Shown here: piece by piece, positions 1 through 7,534 of the stretch
Layout: every line of letters begins with the position of its first letter
How positions within the stretch are numbered: the first letter of the stretch is position 1
NCBI GenBank assembly: GCA_025464695.1
Contig: JAODNQ010000133.1
Coordinates: 1-33,208, forward strand
Reading direction: 5' to 3'
DNA length: 33,208 nt
From: Frankiales bacterium
GTDB taxonomy: Bacteria > Actinomycetota > Actinomycetes > Mycobacteriales > SCTD01
Program-made: the position numbers and the translations under genes
The notes under the pieces: generated by a model
The model's input: the letters and a program-made list of their open reading frames with translations, nothing else
What the model was told of the DNA's origin: nothing
Database searches by the model: none

Positions 1-115
1 GCTCGGCTCCGGCAGCCGCCTGTGGCAGTCGCCGTCGGACCTGTTCGACCGCTTCCACCGCGACGAGGTCCCCAGCGCGAGCGGCGTCGTGCACCACCTG
101 CTCTGGCGTCGCTGA
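1..115 (+). CDS. C-terminal end of a RibD-C / dihydrofolate reductase-like protein (partial)
   Basis: The window opens inside a plus-strand gene. The frame beginning at base 2 reads 37 residues to a TGA at 113-115. The tail contains a G-S-R-L-W segment followed by a P-S-A-S-G-V-V-H segment near the end. From memory, many actinobacterial RibD-C (dihydrofolate-reductase-family) proteins end with a similar GxxRLW ... SPSGVxH pattern, so this is probably the last strand of such a reductase. The assignment rests only on this short tail. The start and active site lie outside the window. A separate full-length member of the same broad family lies at 3721-4290. Confidence 0.5.
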   Translation, partial: LGSGSRLWQSPSDLFDRFHRDEVPSASGVVHHLLWRR

Positions 116-179
116 GGTCCGAGGTGCGGCGGGTCGGGTCCGGTCTCCCGCTGCCCTCCGGAGCCGTAGGGTCGGAGCG

Positions 180-1486
180 CTGACCCGTCCCGCAGCCGAC
201 GCCGGACCCGGAGACGGCTCCCTAGCCGAGGCCGGGACGGCGGACGAGCCGCGCAACAGCAGCGAGCAGGCCCTCGACGACCTGCTGGTCGCCGCCCGCC
301 TGCTCGCCGCCCACGAGCTCCCCGGGGTCCTCCGCACCTACGCGGACGAGCTCGGGGTGAGCGGGGCGACCGTCTACCTGGCGGACCTGCAGCAGGACGT
401 GCTGGTGCCCTTCGTCGGACCCGACGGGCCCGGCCTGGACGAGAGCGTGCCGCCGCTGGCGGTGGACGCGACCCTCGCCGGCCGCGCCTACCAGCTGGTC
501 CAGGTCCTGACCCAGTACCTGCCCGGCGGACGACTGCGCCTGTGGCTCCCGCTGCTCGACGGCAGCGACCGCCTCGGCGTGATCACGGTCGTCGCGGACG
601 ACCCGCGGGCCACGGAGTGCCCCGAGCTCATGGCGCGGCTGCGGCGGCTGGCCGCCCTGGCCGCCGACCTCGTGATGATCAAGACGATGTACGCGGACAC
701 GATCGTGCGGCTGCGGCGCAGCTCGGAGATGGGCCTCGCCGCCGAGATGCAGTGGTCGCTGCTGCCCCCGCTCACGTTCGCCTGCGACCGCGTCACCGTC
801 GCCGGGGCGCTGGAACCCGCCTACCAGGTGGCGGGGGACACCGTCGACTACTCCGTCGACGCCGGCGTCGCCCGGGTCGCCGTGTTCGACGGCATGGGAC
901 ACGGGCTGCAGAGCGCCCAGCTCGCTGCTCTGACGGTGGCGGCGTACCGCAACGCCCGACGCGCGGAGCGCGGTCTGACCGAGACGGTCCACGCGATCGA
1001 CGAGGCGCTGCTCGCGGGCTTCGGGGGCGAGGCCTTCGCGACGGCCGTCCTCGCCGAGCTCGACACCGACACGGGTCGGCTCTCCTGGATCAGCGCCGGC
1101 CACCCCGAACCGCTCCTGCTGCGCGGCGGGAGGCTCGTGAAGAGCCTCCACGTCGACCCGGGCCCGCCGCTGGGTCTGGCCTGCACGGCCTCCACCGGTC
1201 GACGGACCCCGTGGAGGTCGGCAGCGAGCAGCTCGAGCCGGGCGACCGGGTGCTGTTCTACACGGACGGGGTGACGGAGGCCCGCTCCCCGGACGGCGAC
1301 TTCTTCGGCCCGGAGCGCCTGGTCGACCTCGTCAGCCGCAACCTCGCCAGCGGGCTGCCGACCCCCGAGACCATGCGCAGAGTGGTCCGCGCGCTGCTCG
1401 CCCACCAGCAGGGGCAGCTGACCGACGACGCCACCCTGCTGCTGCTCGAGTGGCGCAGCGGGAACGAGCAGGCGCTGCTCCCCTAG
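180..1486 (+). pseudogene. GAF-like/SpoIIE (PP2C-type) serine phosphatase, apparent one-base frameshift
   Basis: The N-terminal half resembles a GAF-like sensor (residues in frame around 225-690: ATVYLADLQQDVLVPFVG, then LWLPLLDGSDRLGV). A SpoIIE/PP2C phosphatase follows, with MQWSLLPPL, FDGMGHG and, at the end, DDATLLLLEW. Proteins of this family dephosphorylate partner-switch regulators. The product is a paralogue of the gene at 9847-11079, and the two align over most of their length. The first frame runs through about 1198 and the rest (VEVGSEQLEPGDRVLFYTDG onward) is one base out of register. One extra G after 1197-1198 (ACC GG to ACC GGG) joins them cleanly. No ATG, GTG or TTG lies in frame before the GTG at 357, yet similarity to the paralogue extends well upstream, to about 225. 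The true start is therefore unclear; base 180 (a CTG just after a TAGGGT at 168-173-like hexamer) is only a placeholder. The gene may be decayed, or the break may be a sequencing error. Confidence 0.75.
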
Positions 1487-1550
1487 ACCTGCTGCGACGT
1501 CCGCGGCCTGGGCGAGCCCGCCGCGCAGCCGTAGGGCCCGCACGCGCTGC

Positions 1551-1781
1551 TCAGCACGGCGGCGGGCTCCAGTGCCTGGCGTGGGCGAGGCACAGCGGCA
1601 CCTCGTGCTGGCGGCCGCCCAGGCGCAGGGCCACGCTCGTCGTGCTCGGAGCCAGGCAGGTCCCCACGCAGCACGGCCGGCGCACGCACTGCCCGGACGT
1701 GCTCAGCACGGCCTCGGCCTCCAGCGGGATGACGGTCACGGCGACCGCTGTGCCCCGACCCGGATGGAGCAACCGGGTCAC
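1551..1781 (-). CDS. Small cysteine-rich hypothetical protein
   Basis: This minus-strand frame encodes 76 residues and starts with GTG, with a GAGG about 6 bases upstream. Codon third positions are almost all G or C, as in real genes of this genome, whereas the overlapping frames do not read as proteins. The sequence has a Cys cluster (C-x4-CC-x3-C around residues 32-41) and a later C-x2-H-x2-H segment (LCLAHARH), which together could bind a metal ion. I do not recognise a family. It is divergent from the small CxxC protein at 1919-2098, with 137 bases between them, and the two may share a control region. No function is proposed. Confidence 0.5.
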   Translation of the reverse strand: MTRLLHPGRGTAVAVTVIPLEAEAVLSTSGQCVRRPCCVGTCLAPSTTSVALRLGGRQHEVPLCLAHARHWSPPPC

Positions 1782-1918
1782 GGCGCCTCACCCGGCAGGA
1801 AGGCCGGTCGGCACTCGGGTCAGGGTGGACTGGCCCATCCGGCACCGTCCGTCGCTCGAACGCTCTGTCGGACCGCGCCCTGAGCCGCGCGGTCCGCCCA
1901 CCTCACCTCGGGAGCGTC

Positions 1919-2098
1919 GTGCCCGCGTTCGCGCTGCTCGCCACCGCCCACGGCGTCCTGCTGACCTGCAGCACCTGCCTCGGCGCGAGAGCCGTACCGG
2001 TGGACGCGCCCTTCGTCGCTGCCGTGCGCGGGTTCCTCGACGACCACCTCCACGAGACCGGTCCGGGGGTGCCGCTCCCGCGCCAGCGCCCGTCCTGA
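1919..2098 (+). CDS. Small CxxC hypothetical protein
   Basis: The 59-residue product starts at GTG with GGGAG five bases upstream. Third codon positions are nearly all G or C. It has one CSTC (C-x2-C) pair near residues 17-20 and a helical stretch, FVAAVRGFLDDHL, ahead of a short Pro-rich tail. A single CxxC in a short protein could be a redox or metal site, but I see no partner motif and do not recognise a family. It lies head-to-head with the Cys-rich small gene at 1551-1781. Confidence 0.5.
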   Translation: MPAFALLATAHGVLLTCSTCLGARAVPVDAPFVAAVRGFLDDHLHETGPGVPLPRQRPS

Positions 2099-2239
2099 GC
2101 GCCGCCCGCCCTCGTCCGGCTGCTCCGACCCCACCGGCTCTCCCCGGGCGCGGTGCTCCGCGACGGTGGCCCGCGCCGGGTGGCCGAGCGGCTCGAGCGG
2201 CGGGGCTACCCTCGGCCTCCCCCTCCGGAAGGCCCTGCC

Positions 2240-3523
2240 GTGCCGCTCCTGCAGCCCCGCGCCCTGCTCGTCGGCCTCCTGGTAGCAGTGCCGCTGGCCG
2301 TCCCGCTGAGCACGGTCACGGCGGCCGGGGCGGCCACCGGTGCGACGACCGCCGTCGCGGTGCCCGTCTCGGTCACGAGCACGAGCTCGTACACGGACCT
2401 GTCCGGCACCTTCGTGCACGTCGTCGGGGAGGTCCGCAACGACGCCACGGTCGTGGCCCTGAAGCCCACCCTCACCTACGAGCTGCTCGACGGCGCAGGG
2501 GCCGTCCTGGTCCGGGGCAGCGGCCAGACCGGTGCCAAGGACCTGGCGCCGGGGGAGACCACCTCGTTCCAGGTGCCCGTGCGGCGCCCGGAGGGGTACG
2601 CCTCGACCCGGATCGTCTCGGTCGTCTCGGAGCAGGGGAGCGAGGTGAGCAACACCGCCTTCGCCGTGGCCGTCAGCTCGGTGACGCCGACCGGGACGAG
2701 CGGCACCGTGCGCAACACCGGCCCGGCGCCCGCGAGCACCCCCTTCGTCGACCTGGTTCACGTCGACCCCTCCGGCGTCGTCTACGACGTCGACGGCGTC
2801 TTCGCCGGAGGTGACCCCGCGGTGGTGCTCGCGCCCGGAGCGACCCTCGCCTGGTCGGTGGCGCGGCGGGAGAACGGGCAGCCCTTCCGGGAGGGCACGG
2901 TCGTGCGCACCCGGGCCTCGTCCTCGACGCCGCCGAGTCCGTACCCCACGACGGTCACCTTGACCGCCACGCGGAAGGTCGTGGCCGGGCAGTCCGCCGT
3001 CGCGACCGCCCGGATCGTCGGCCGGGGGACGAACGGCGGGATCCCGGACGAGCGCTCCGTGGTCGTGGAGCTGTACGGGCGCGAGGCCGGGCAGACGGCG
3101 CTGCGCCTGCTGCGCCGGGCACAGACCACCTCCTCCTTCCTCCAGTGGAGCCTGGAGCCCCAGCGCGACCTCCGGCTCGAGGCCCGGGTCGTCGCCGGCC
3201 CGGGGGTCACCGCGTCCGTCAGCCCCCAGTCGCTGACCCAGGTCGCGTACGCGGTGACGTCGGCAGGGGTCACGCCGAACGGGCCGAGCGCCGTGCTGCG
3301 GGCCGATGTCCGGCCGGCAGCGCCGAGCGCCGTCGTCCAGCTGCAGGAGCTCCGGAGCGGGGTCTGGCGCGGCGTCCAGAGCACCCGGCTCAGCAGCAGG
3401 TCGAGGGCGGCCTTCTCCGTCCGGCGGGCGCCCGGCCGGTACGCCTTCCGCGTGGTCAAGCCCGCCGGCGCAGGCGTGCAGGCCGGTACCGGCCCCCGGA
3501 CCACGGTCAGCTTCACCCGCTGA
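2240..3523 (+). CDS. Secreted protein with FxLYD-like and Ig-like domains
   Basis: The 427-residue product starts at GTG 2240, chosen because GGAAGG lies 8 bases upstream and the reading begins directly with a signal peptide: LLQPRALLVGLLVAVPLAVPL, then a small-residue region ending near AAGA. The mature N-terminal domain (about residues 35-140) has the FxLYD-type pattern VVGEVRND followed by an LAPGETTSF segment. This fold is usually found in exported proteins of Gram-positive bacteria. After it come two or three beta-rich stretches with strand repeats of the VTLTATRKVVAGQSA type, like Ig or big-domain modules of surface proteins. No catalytic motif, sortase signal or second membrane helix is visible, so it is probably released or loosely wall-bound. 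Its role is unknown. Confidence 0.75.
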   Translation: MPLLQPRALLVGLLVAVPLAVPLSTVTAAGAATGATTAVAVPVSVTSTSSYTDLSGTFVHVVGEVRNDATVVALKPTLTYELLDGAGAVLVRGSGQTGAKDLAPGETTSFQVPVRRPEGYASTRIVSVVSEQGSEVSNTAFAVAVSSVTPTGTSGTVRNTGPAPASTPFVDLVHVDPSGVVYDVDGVFAGGDPAVVLAPGATLAWSVARRENGQPFREGTVVRTRASSSTPPSPYPTTVTLTATRKVVAGQSAVATARIVGRGTNGGIPDERSVVVELYGREAGQTALRLLRRAQTTSSFLQWSLEPQRDLRLEARVVAGPGVTASVSPQSLTQVAYAVTSAGVTPNGPSAVLRADVRPAAPSAVVQLQELRSGVWRGVQSTRLSSRSRAAFSVRRAPGRYAFRVVKPAGAGVQAGTGPRTTVSFTR

Positions 3524-3720
3524 CCTCCACCCTGACCGGCTGTCCGCGGCGGCACCACGACCAACGCGTGCTGCTGGCCCGCCCCCTCGCCCGACGGCGG
3601 GCGGCGGCCGGTGCCCCCGGCCAGGACGTGGTCAGCAGGTGGAGGGGCGGCACGGAGGAGGTCGGGGACCGGCCGTCCGAGTACGGTCCGGACGCGACCG
3701 CAGCACGGGAGGAGACCCGG

Positions 3721-4290
3721 GTGAGGCCACTGCGCTACTCGATCAACGTCACGCTCGACGGCTGCTGCCACCACGAGGCCGGCCTGCCTCCGGACGAGGA
3801 GTCGATGCGCTACTGGACCGCGGCGATGGAGCGGGCCGATGCCCTGCTGTTCGGCCGGGTGACCTACCAGATGATGGAGGCGGCGTGGCGGGAGCCGGCC
3901 ACGGGCACGTGGCCCGAGTGGATGGGTGAGTGGGAGGTCCCGTTCGCGGAGGCCATCCACCGGGCGGAGAAGCACGTCGTGTCGAGCACCCTCGACGAGG
4001 TCGACTGGAACGCCGAGCTGCTGCGAGGAGACCTGAGGCAGGCGGTCGAGCGGCTCAAGGCGGAGCCGGGCGAGGGGCTGTGGGTGGGCGGGGTGACGCT
4101 CCCGCTGGCACTGGCGGACCTGCGGCTGATCGACGAGTACGAGTTCGTCGTCCAGCCGGTCCTCGCCGGGCGCGGGCCGACGTTGCTCGCCGGGCTGCGC
4201 GAGCGCATCCCGCTCGAGCTCGTCTCCCGCCAGGAGTTCCGCTCCGGGGCGTTCGCCCTGCGGTACCGGCCCACGGACGCTGCGGCGTGA
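3721..4290 (+). CDS. Dihydrofolate reductase family protein (RibD-C domain)
   Basis: The 189-residue product begins at GTG 3721, with GGGAGGAGA ending 5 bases before. The order of motifs matches stand-alone RibD-C/DHFR-like proteins: RYSINVTLDG at the N terminus, LLFGRVTYQMME (the R-T-Y-x-x-M helix), a KHVVSSTL strand, then LWVGGVTLPLALADLRLIDEY and VLAGRGPTLLAGL near the C terminus. These proteins bind NAD(P)H and reduce mostly unknown substrates. They are not the housekeeping folate enzyme. Length is normal for the family. The gene stands alone, with about 200 bases upstream and a 324-base gap downstream. Confidence 0.88.
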   Translation: MRPLRYSINVTLDGCCHHEAGLPPDEESMRYWTAAMERADALLFGRVTYQMMEAAWREPATGTWPEWMGEWEVPFAEAIHRAEKHVVSSTLDEVDWNAELLRGDLRQAVERLKAEPGEGLWVGGVTLPLALADLRLIDEYEFVVQPVLAGRGPTLLAGLRERIPLELVSRQEFRSGAFALRYRPTDAAA

Positions 4291-4614
4291 CGGTCGTGTC
4301 CTGACCCGTCGGACCGCTCGTCGACGGGACGGCTCTCGTCACCGGTCGCCCCGCGCGTGCCGGGAGTAGGGACCTTCGACCCGGTCTGAGCCACCGGAGG
4401 GGTGGGAGGCTGCCGGGAGCGACGGGACGGCAGGGGAGCGAGGCGTCTGCCTCCTCCGTGACCGCACGTCGCAGGGGGAGAGGGTCGGCAGGTGCGTACC
4501 GAGGGCCCTGCTGCGCCTGGTGGCGGCCCGAGCCCGCGGCCGCCCGGCGGCCCGGCCTCGCAGGACGGGCCGCGACGCGATGAGCACGACCACGACGCTC
4601 CAGGAGGACCGCTC
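4291..4614. other. Intergenic stretch with a 12-codon upstream reading frame
   Basis: No full gene is seen in these 324 bases. At the end lies a short ATG frame (4580-4618, 12 codons) whose TGA overlaps the ATG of the next gene as ATGA. The ribosome site of that next gene (CAGGAGGA, 4601-4608) sits inside the short frame. It may be a translated leader or chance. Confidence 0.4.
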
Positions 4615-5562
4615 ATGACCGTGCCAGGACCGAACCGATCAGGACCCGCGACGACGACGACCGACGCCCGCGCTGCAGAGGGGCCGGACAGCGCGGCGCG
4701 GCACGCCGTCATGGCCGCCGCGGAGGCGATCGCCGCGCAGGCCGCCGCCGACATCGCCGCGGAAGCGGCGAGGACGGCAGGGGCAGCTGTCCTCGCTGCC
4801 GCCTCCACAGCCAGCACCGCCCAGGTCCGCGCGAGGTCGTCGGCCGACGTCGCCGCGCAGGCCGCCGCGGACATCGCCTCCGACGGGGCCGCCACCGTCG
4901 CCGCGATGCTCACCGCCTCCACCGCGGCAGCGGAACGGGCGGCGGCGCGCGTCGCCAGCCACCAGAACGACAGCGGGGTCACTCCGGCAGCGCTCGCCGC
5001 CGAGCTGGCCTCGGAGGCGGCGGTCACCGCCCGGGAGATGGTGGAGGCCGCGACCCTGGCGGCAGCGACCGTGCTCGCGCAGGCGGAACGGGTCGCGCAG
5101 GTGGCAGCGGAGGCGACCGCCGGCATGCTGCTGGAGGCGGCCGAGACCGCCCAGGCCATGGTCGCGGCGGCTCGGGACGCAGCGGCCAGGGCCATCGCGG
5201 TCGCGGCGAGCGTGGCCGACGCCGCGGCGACGATGGCGGGAGACGCGCCGCGCGAACCGGTCCGGCCGGTCGAGGAGCTCATCCAGCGCGTCCTCGCGGG
5301 CGCGGAGGCTCGCGACCGGGCCGCCGAGCAACGGGACCGCGCTGCTGAGCACCGGGACGTGACGGCCGAGGGGCGCGACGCCGCAGGGCGGAGCGGGCCG
5401 ACGTCGAGGGCCGCGGGGTCACAGCGCAAGCTCGCGACGGGCCAGCGCATCCACGCGGGGCGGGACCGTGACTGGAGCGCCTCGGACCGGTGCGAGCTCA
5501 TCTCCGCGCTCCGGAGCGCTCACCAGCTCCTCGCGCAGGCGACGGGACAGCCAGCGGGCTGA
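4615..5562 (+). CDS. Alanine-rich coiled-coil protein with RDxAA repeats
   Basis: The 315-residue product starts at ATG 4615, with CAGGAGGA seven bases upstream. Residues from about 20 to 215 are very rich in Ala with regular Glu, Arg and Gln (for example AAAEAIAAQAAADIAAEAA), and a near copy of the AAQAAADIA unit recurs about 45 residues later. This predicts a long amphipathic helix or coiled coil. Residues around 235-262 carry tandem RDRAAEQ/RDRAAEH/RDVTAEG units. Such RDxAAxxRD repeats are common in actinobacterial GAF and diguanylate-cyclase proteins, usually as a linker. Here no enzymatic domain follows; the protein ends in a short tail. It has no signal peptide or membrane segment. A structural or stress role is possible but not shown. 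Confidence 0.7.
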   Translation: MTVPGPNRSGPATTTTDARAAEGPDSAARHAVMAAAEAIAAQAAADIAAEAARTAGAAVLAAASTASTAQVRARSSADVAAQAAADIASDGAATVAAMLTASTAAAERAAARVASHQNDSGVTPAALAAELASEAAVTAREMVEAATLAAATVLAQAERVAQVAAEATAGMLLEAAETAQAMVAAARDAAARAIAVAASVADAAATMAGDAPREPVRPVEELIQRVLAGAEARDRAAEQRDRAAEHRDVTAEGRDAAGRSGPTSRAAGSQRKLATGQRIHAGRDRDWSASDRCELISALRSAHQLLAQATGQPAG

Positions 5563-5669
5563 CGCGGGAGGTGGCGGCGCGTTCGCCGCCGAGCTCGCGG
5601 CACCGCGTCGGCACGTGTCCGCCCACCGACACCGGGGCGACGTCGGGGTCGGTCCGGGACGACCCGCGC

Positions 5670-5879
5670 CTACGGGAGCGAGGACCTCGGCAGCAGAGCA
5701 GGGGTGGAGAGCAGCTCTTCGCTGTCGAGCCAGGTCACGGCGGCCGTCAGTCGCAGGAGCAGCGACCGCTTGCACAGCACGGTGCTCGCCTCCTGCGCCA
5801 GGAGCAGGCGGTGCCCCAGCTCGAACGCGTCGTCGCAGGCGCGGCTGAGCGTCGTGGTCGCGCGGGCTGCAGTGCGCAC
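5670..5879 (-). CDS. Small helical hypothetical protein
   Basis: This 69-residue frame starts at GTG 5879 on the minus strand, after a weak AGG-containing ribosome site. Third codon positions are nearly all G or C, and the sequence reads as helical: ACDDAFELGHRLLLAQEA, then LLLRLTAAVTWL. No family is recognised and no export signal is present. It may be the first or only gene of a short transcript downstream of the acidic gene at 6033-6296, since both are on the minus strand with 153 bases between them, a gap in which I see nothing else. Confidence 0.4.
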   Translation of the reverse strand: MRTAARATTTLSRACDDAFELGHRLLLAQEASTVLCKRSLLLRLTAAVTWLDSEELLSTPALLPRSSLP

Positions 5880-6032
5880 GGCACCTGTCCGATCTCGCTC
5901 GAGCAGAGGGGCGGTCGTGCCGGACCAGCACGTCAGGCGCCGACCTGCAGGGACTCCCTGTCCACCCTTCGACCCGTCCCGCCCTCTGTTGAGCGCGCAG
6001 GTGCTCCCGTCCTCGCCTGCCGGCGACGCCGC

Positions 6033-6296
6033 TCAGTCGAGCGCGGCCTCCTGCCCGCCTGCCGGGTCGAGCGCCACGCCGCGTTGCTCGGCTGCCAGCG
6101 TGTCCATCAGGTAGAGGTCGGCGAGCCCGGTCTCGTCGCCGGCCCCCTCCTCGGTGTCGTGCATGCAGCGGACGGGGTCGCAGGCTCCGTCGGCGGCACG
6201 GTCGTCGTCGTAGGTGGCGGCGTCGGCGTCGGCGTCCTCCGGCCACGCCTCCTGGCTGTCGTCAGACCTCAGGTCCTGCATCGGGGTTCGCATCAC
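6033..6296 (-). CDS. Acidic hypothetical protein
   Basis: The 87-residue product is strongly acidic (runs such as EDADADAATYDDDRAADGA). It starts at GTG 6296, or at the adjacent ATG 6293, with AGGAG about 8-9 bases upstream of the GTG. It has two Cys (CDPVRC) and no membrane segment, and looks mostly disordered apart from a DLYLMDTLAAEQ helix. It follows the universal stress protein gene on the same strand by 43 bases, so the two may be co-transcribed. I do not recognise a family. Confidence 0.5.
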   Translation of the reverse strand: MMRTPMQDLRSDDSQEAWPEDADADAATYDDDRAADGACDPVRCMHDTEEGAGDETGLADLYLMDTLAAEQRGVALDPAGGQEAALD

Positions 6297-6339
6297 GGAT
6301 CGGCTCCTGCCGCGTGGGCTCGTGCAGCGGTGGTACGGG

Positions 6340-7241
6340 TCAGAGGTGGGTGAGGGGCGCGGGGGACCTCGCGCCCGACGGCACCAGCTCCTCGTGCAGC
6401 GCTCGCGGACGGACGACAGCCACAGGGCAGTCCGCGGACCGCATGAGGCTGCTGCTGACGGACCCGAGCGCGGACCGCAGCAGCGCCCCGCGCCCGTGGC
6501 TGCCGACGACCAGGAGTGCCGCGGTCCCCGCCGCCTCGCGCAGCGCGAGCAGTGGGCCGTCCAGGCTCACGACCTGGCTCACCTGCACCTCCGGGTACCG
6601 CTCGGACCACCCGGCCAGCGCCTCGGACAGGTGCCGTCGGCCGGTGTCCCGGATCCGCTCCAGGCCCGCGTCGTCCGGCACGAAGGCGTCGAAGGGGGGA
6701 GGGACCGCGAGCACGGCGGTAAGGTGGAGGCTCCGGCGGGAGCCTGCTCGAAGGCGAAGCCCACGGCGTCGACGGAGAGCGTCGAGCCGTCGACACCGAC
6801 GACGACGCCGCGGCGAGCGGCGAGCGGCCCGGCGGGTACGGCGACGACGGGACAGCCGGACCGCACGCTCAGGTGTCCCAGCGTGGGTCCCAGGCGCGCG
6901 GCGCTGCCGCCGTGACGTCCCACCACGAGGAGCACGGCGTTCTCGCTGGCTCTGAGGAGCGCCTCGTCCGGCCGCCCCTCGCCCAGCTCCGACTCCTGCT
7001 CCACCCCGGGCGCCAGGGACCGCAGCTGCTCGGACGCCTCGGCCAGCACCGCTGCCTCCTGCGGTCGTGCGTCGTCCGCCAGCAGCAGCCGGGCCGACCT
7101 CGTGTCCGGGTACACCTCCCACGCGTGCACGAGCCGTACCGCCGCGTGCCGGCTCGCGGCCTCCGCCGCTGCCCAGGTCACCGCGGCGCGGCTGGACTCC
7201 GACCCGTTGACGCCGACGACGATGACGGACTGGTCTGACAT
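6340..7241 (-). pseudogene. Tandem universal stress protein (two Usp domains), apparent one-base frameshift
   Basis: The first Usp domain reads from ATG 7241 (AGGAGGAG just upstream): VIVVGVNGSESSRAAV, then LLVVGRHGGSAARLGPTLG, SGCPVVAVPAG, and the start of the second domain, GVVVGVDGSTLSVDAV. After APAGAS the frame is lost near 6730. The second half continues one base out of register with LHLTAVLAVPPPFDAFVPDD, LLVVGSHGRGALLRSALGSV and DCPVAVVRP. The G-x2-G-x9-G(S/T) ATP-loop pattern is seen in both halves. Total length is 902 bases, one short of 301 codons. One extra G in GCCGGAGCC (GCC GGG AGC) restores a typical tandem protein of 300 residues. The gene is divergent from the c-di-GMP enzyme gene, with 293 bases between. 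Either the gene is broken or the base was lost in sequencing. Confidence 0.8.
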
Positions 7242-7534
7242 GGCTCCTCCTGGACGGTCGGGGAGTCCGAGCGTGCTCCGCCGGACGGGGCAGCTGCAGG
7301 GTCGAAGGTCCCGCCTCTCGGGGCGGCCGGCACAGGCACGTCACCCTCTCCTGCGAGGGGCGGGAGGGGACGCCTGTCCCCGACGCCGGGACGCCGCCTG
7401 GTCCCTCGGCGGAGACCGAGCCGTCCGGTCCGGGACGGCGGTCCCAAGAGCCTGCGGAGCGGGACGGTCTTCCGGCATCCTGTCGTCGTGCCAGCTCAGG
7501 GTCCTCAGGTCCGCCGGGTGGTGCCGGCCGCCCC

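Noticed and set aside
1190..1205. Programmed -1 ribosomal frameshift in the SpoIIE phosphatase gene
   Set aside because: There is no slippery heptamer or following structure, and the same kind of break occurs in two unrelated genes, which favours a lost base.
4690..5250. CRISPR-like or satellite repeat
   Set aside because: The repetition is at codon level (Ala-rich protein), with no constant repeat-spacer pattern. No CRISPR array was seen anywhere in the window.
3864..5501. Minus-strand frame of 545 codons
   Set aside because: It runs opposite the Ala-rich coiled-coil gene and the DHFR-family gene, is extremely Ala/Ser-rich, and has no ribosome site; it is a mirror of G+C-rich coding sequence.
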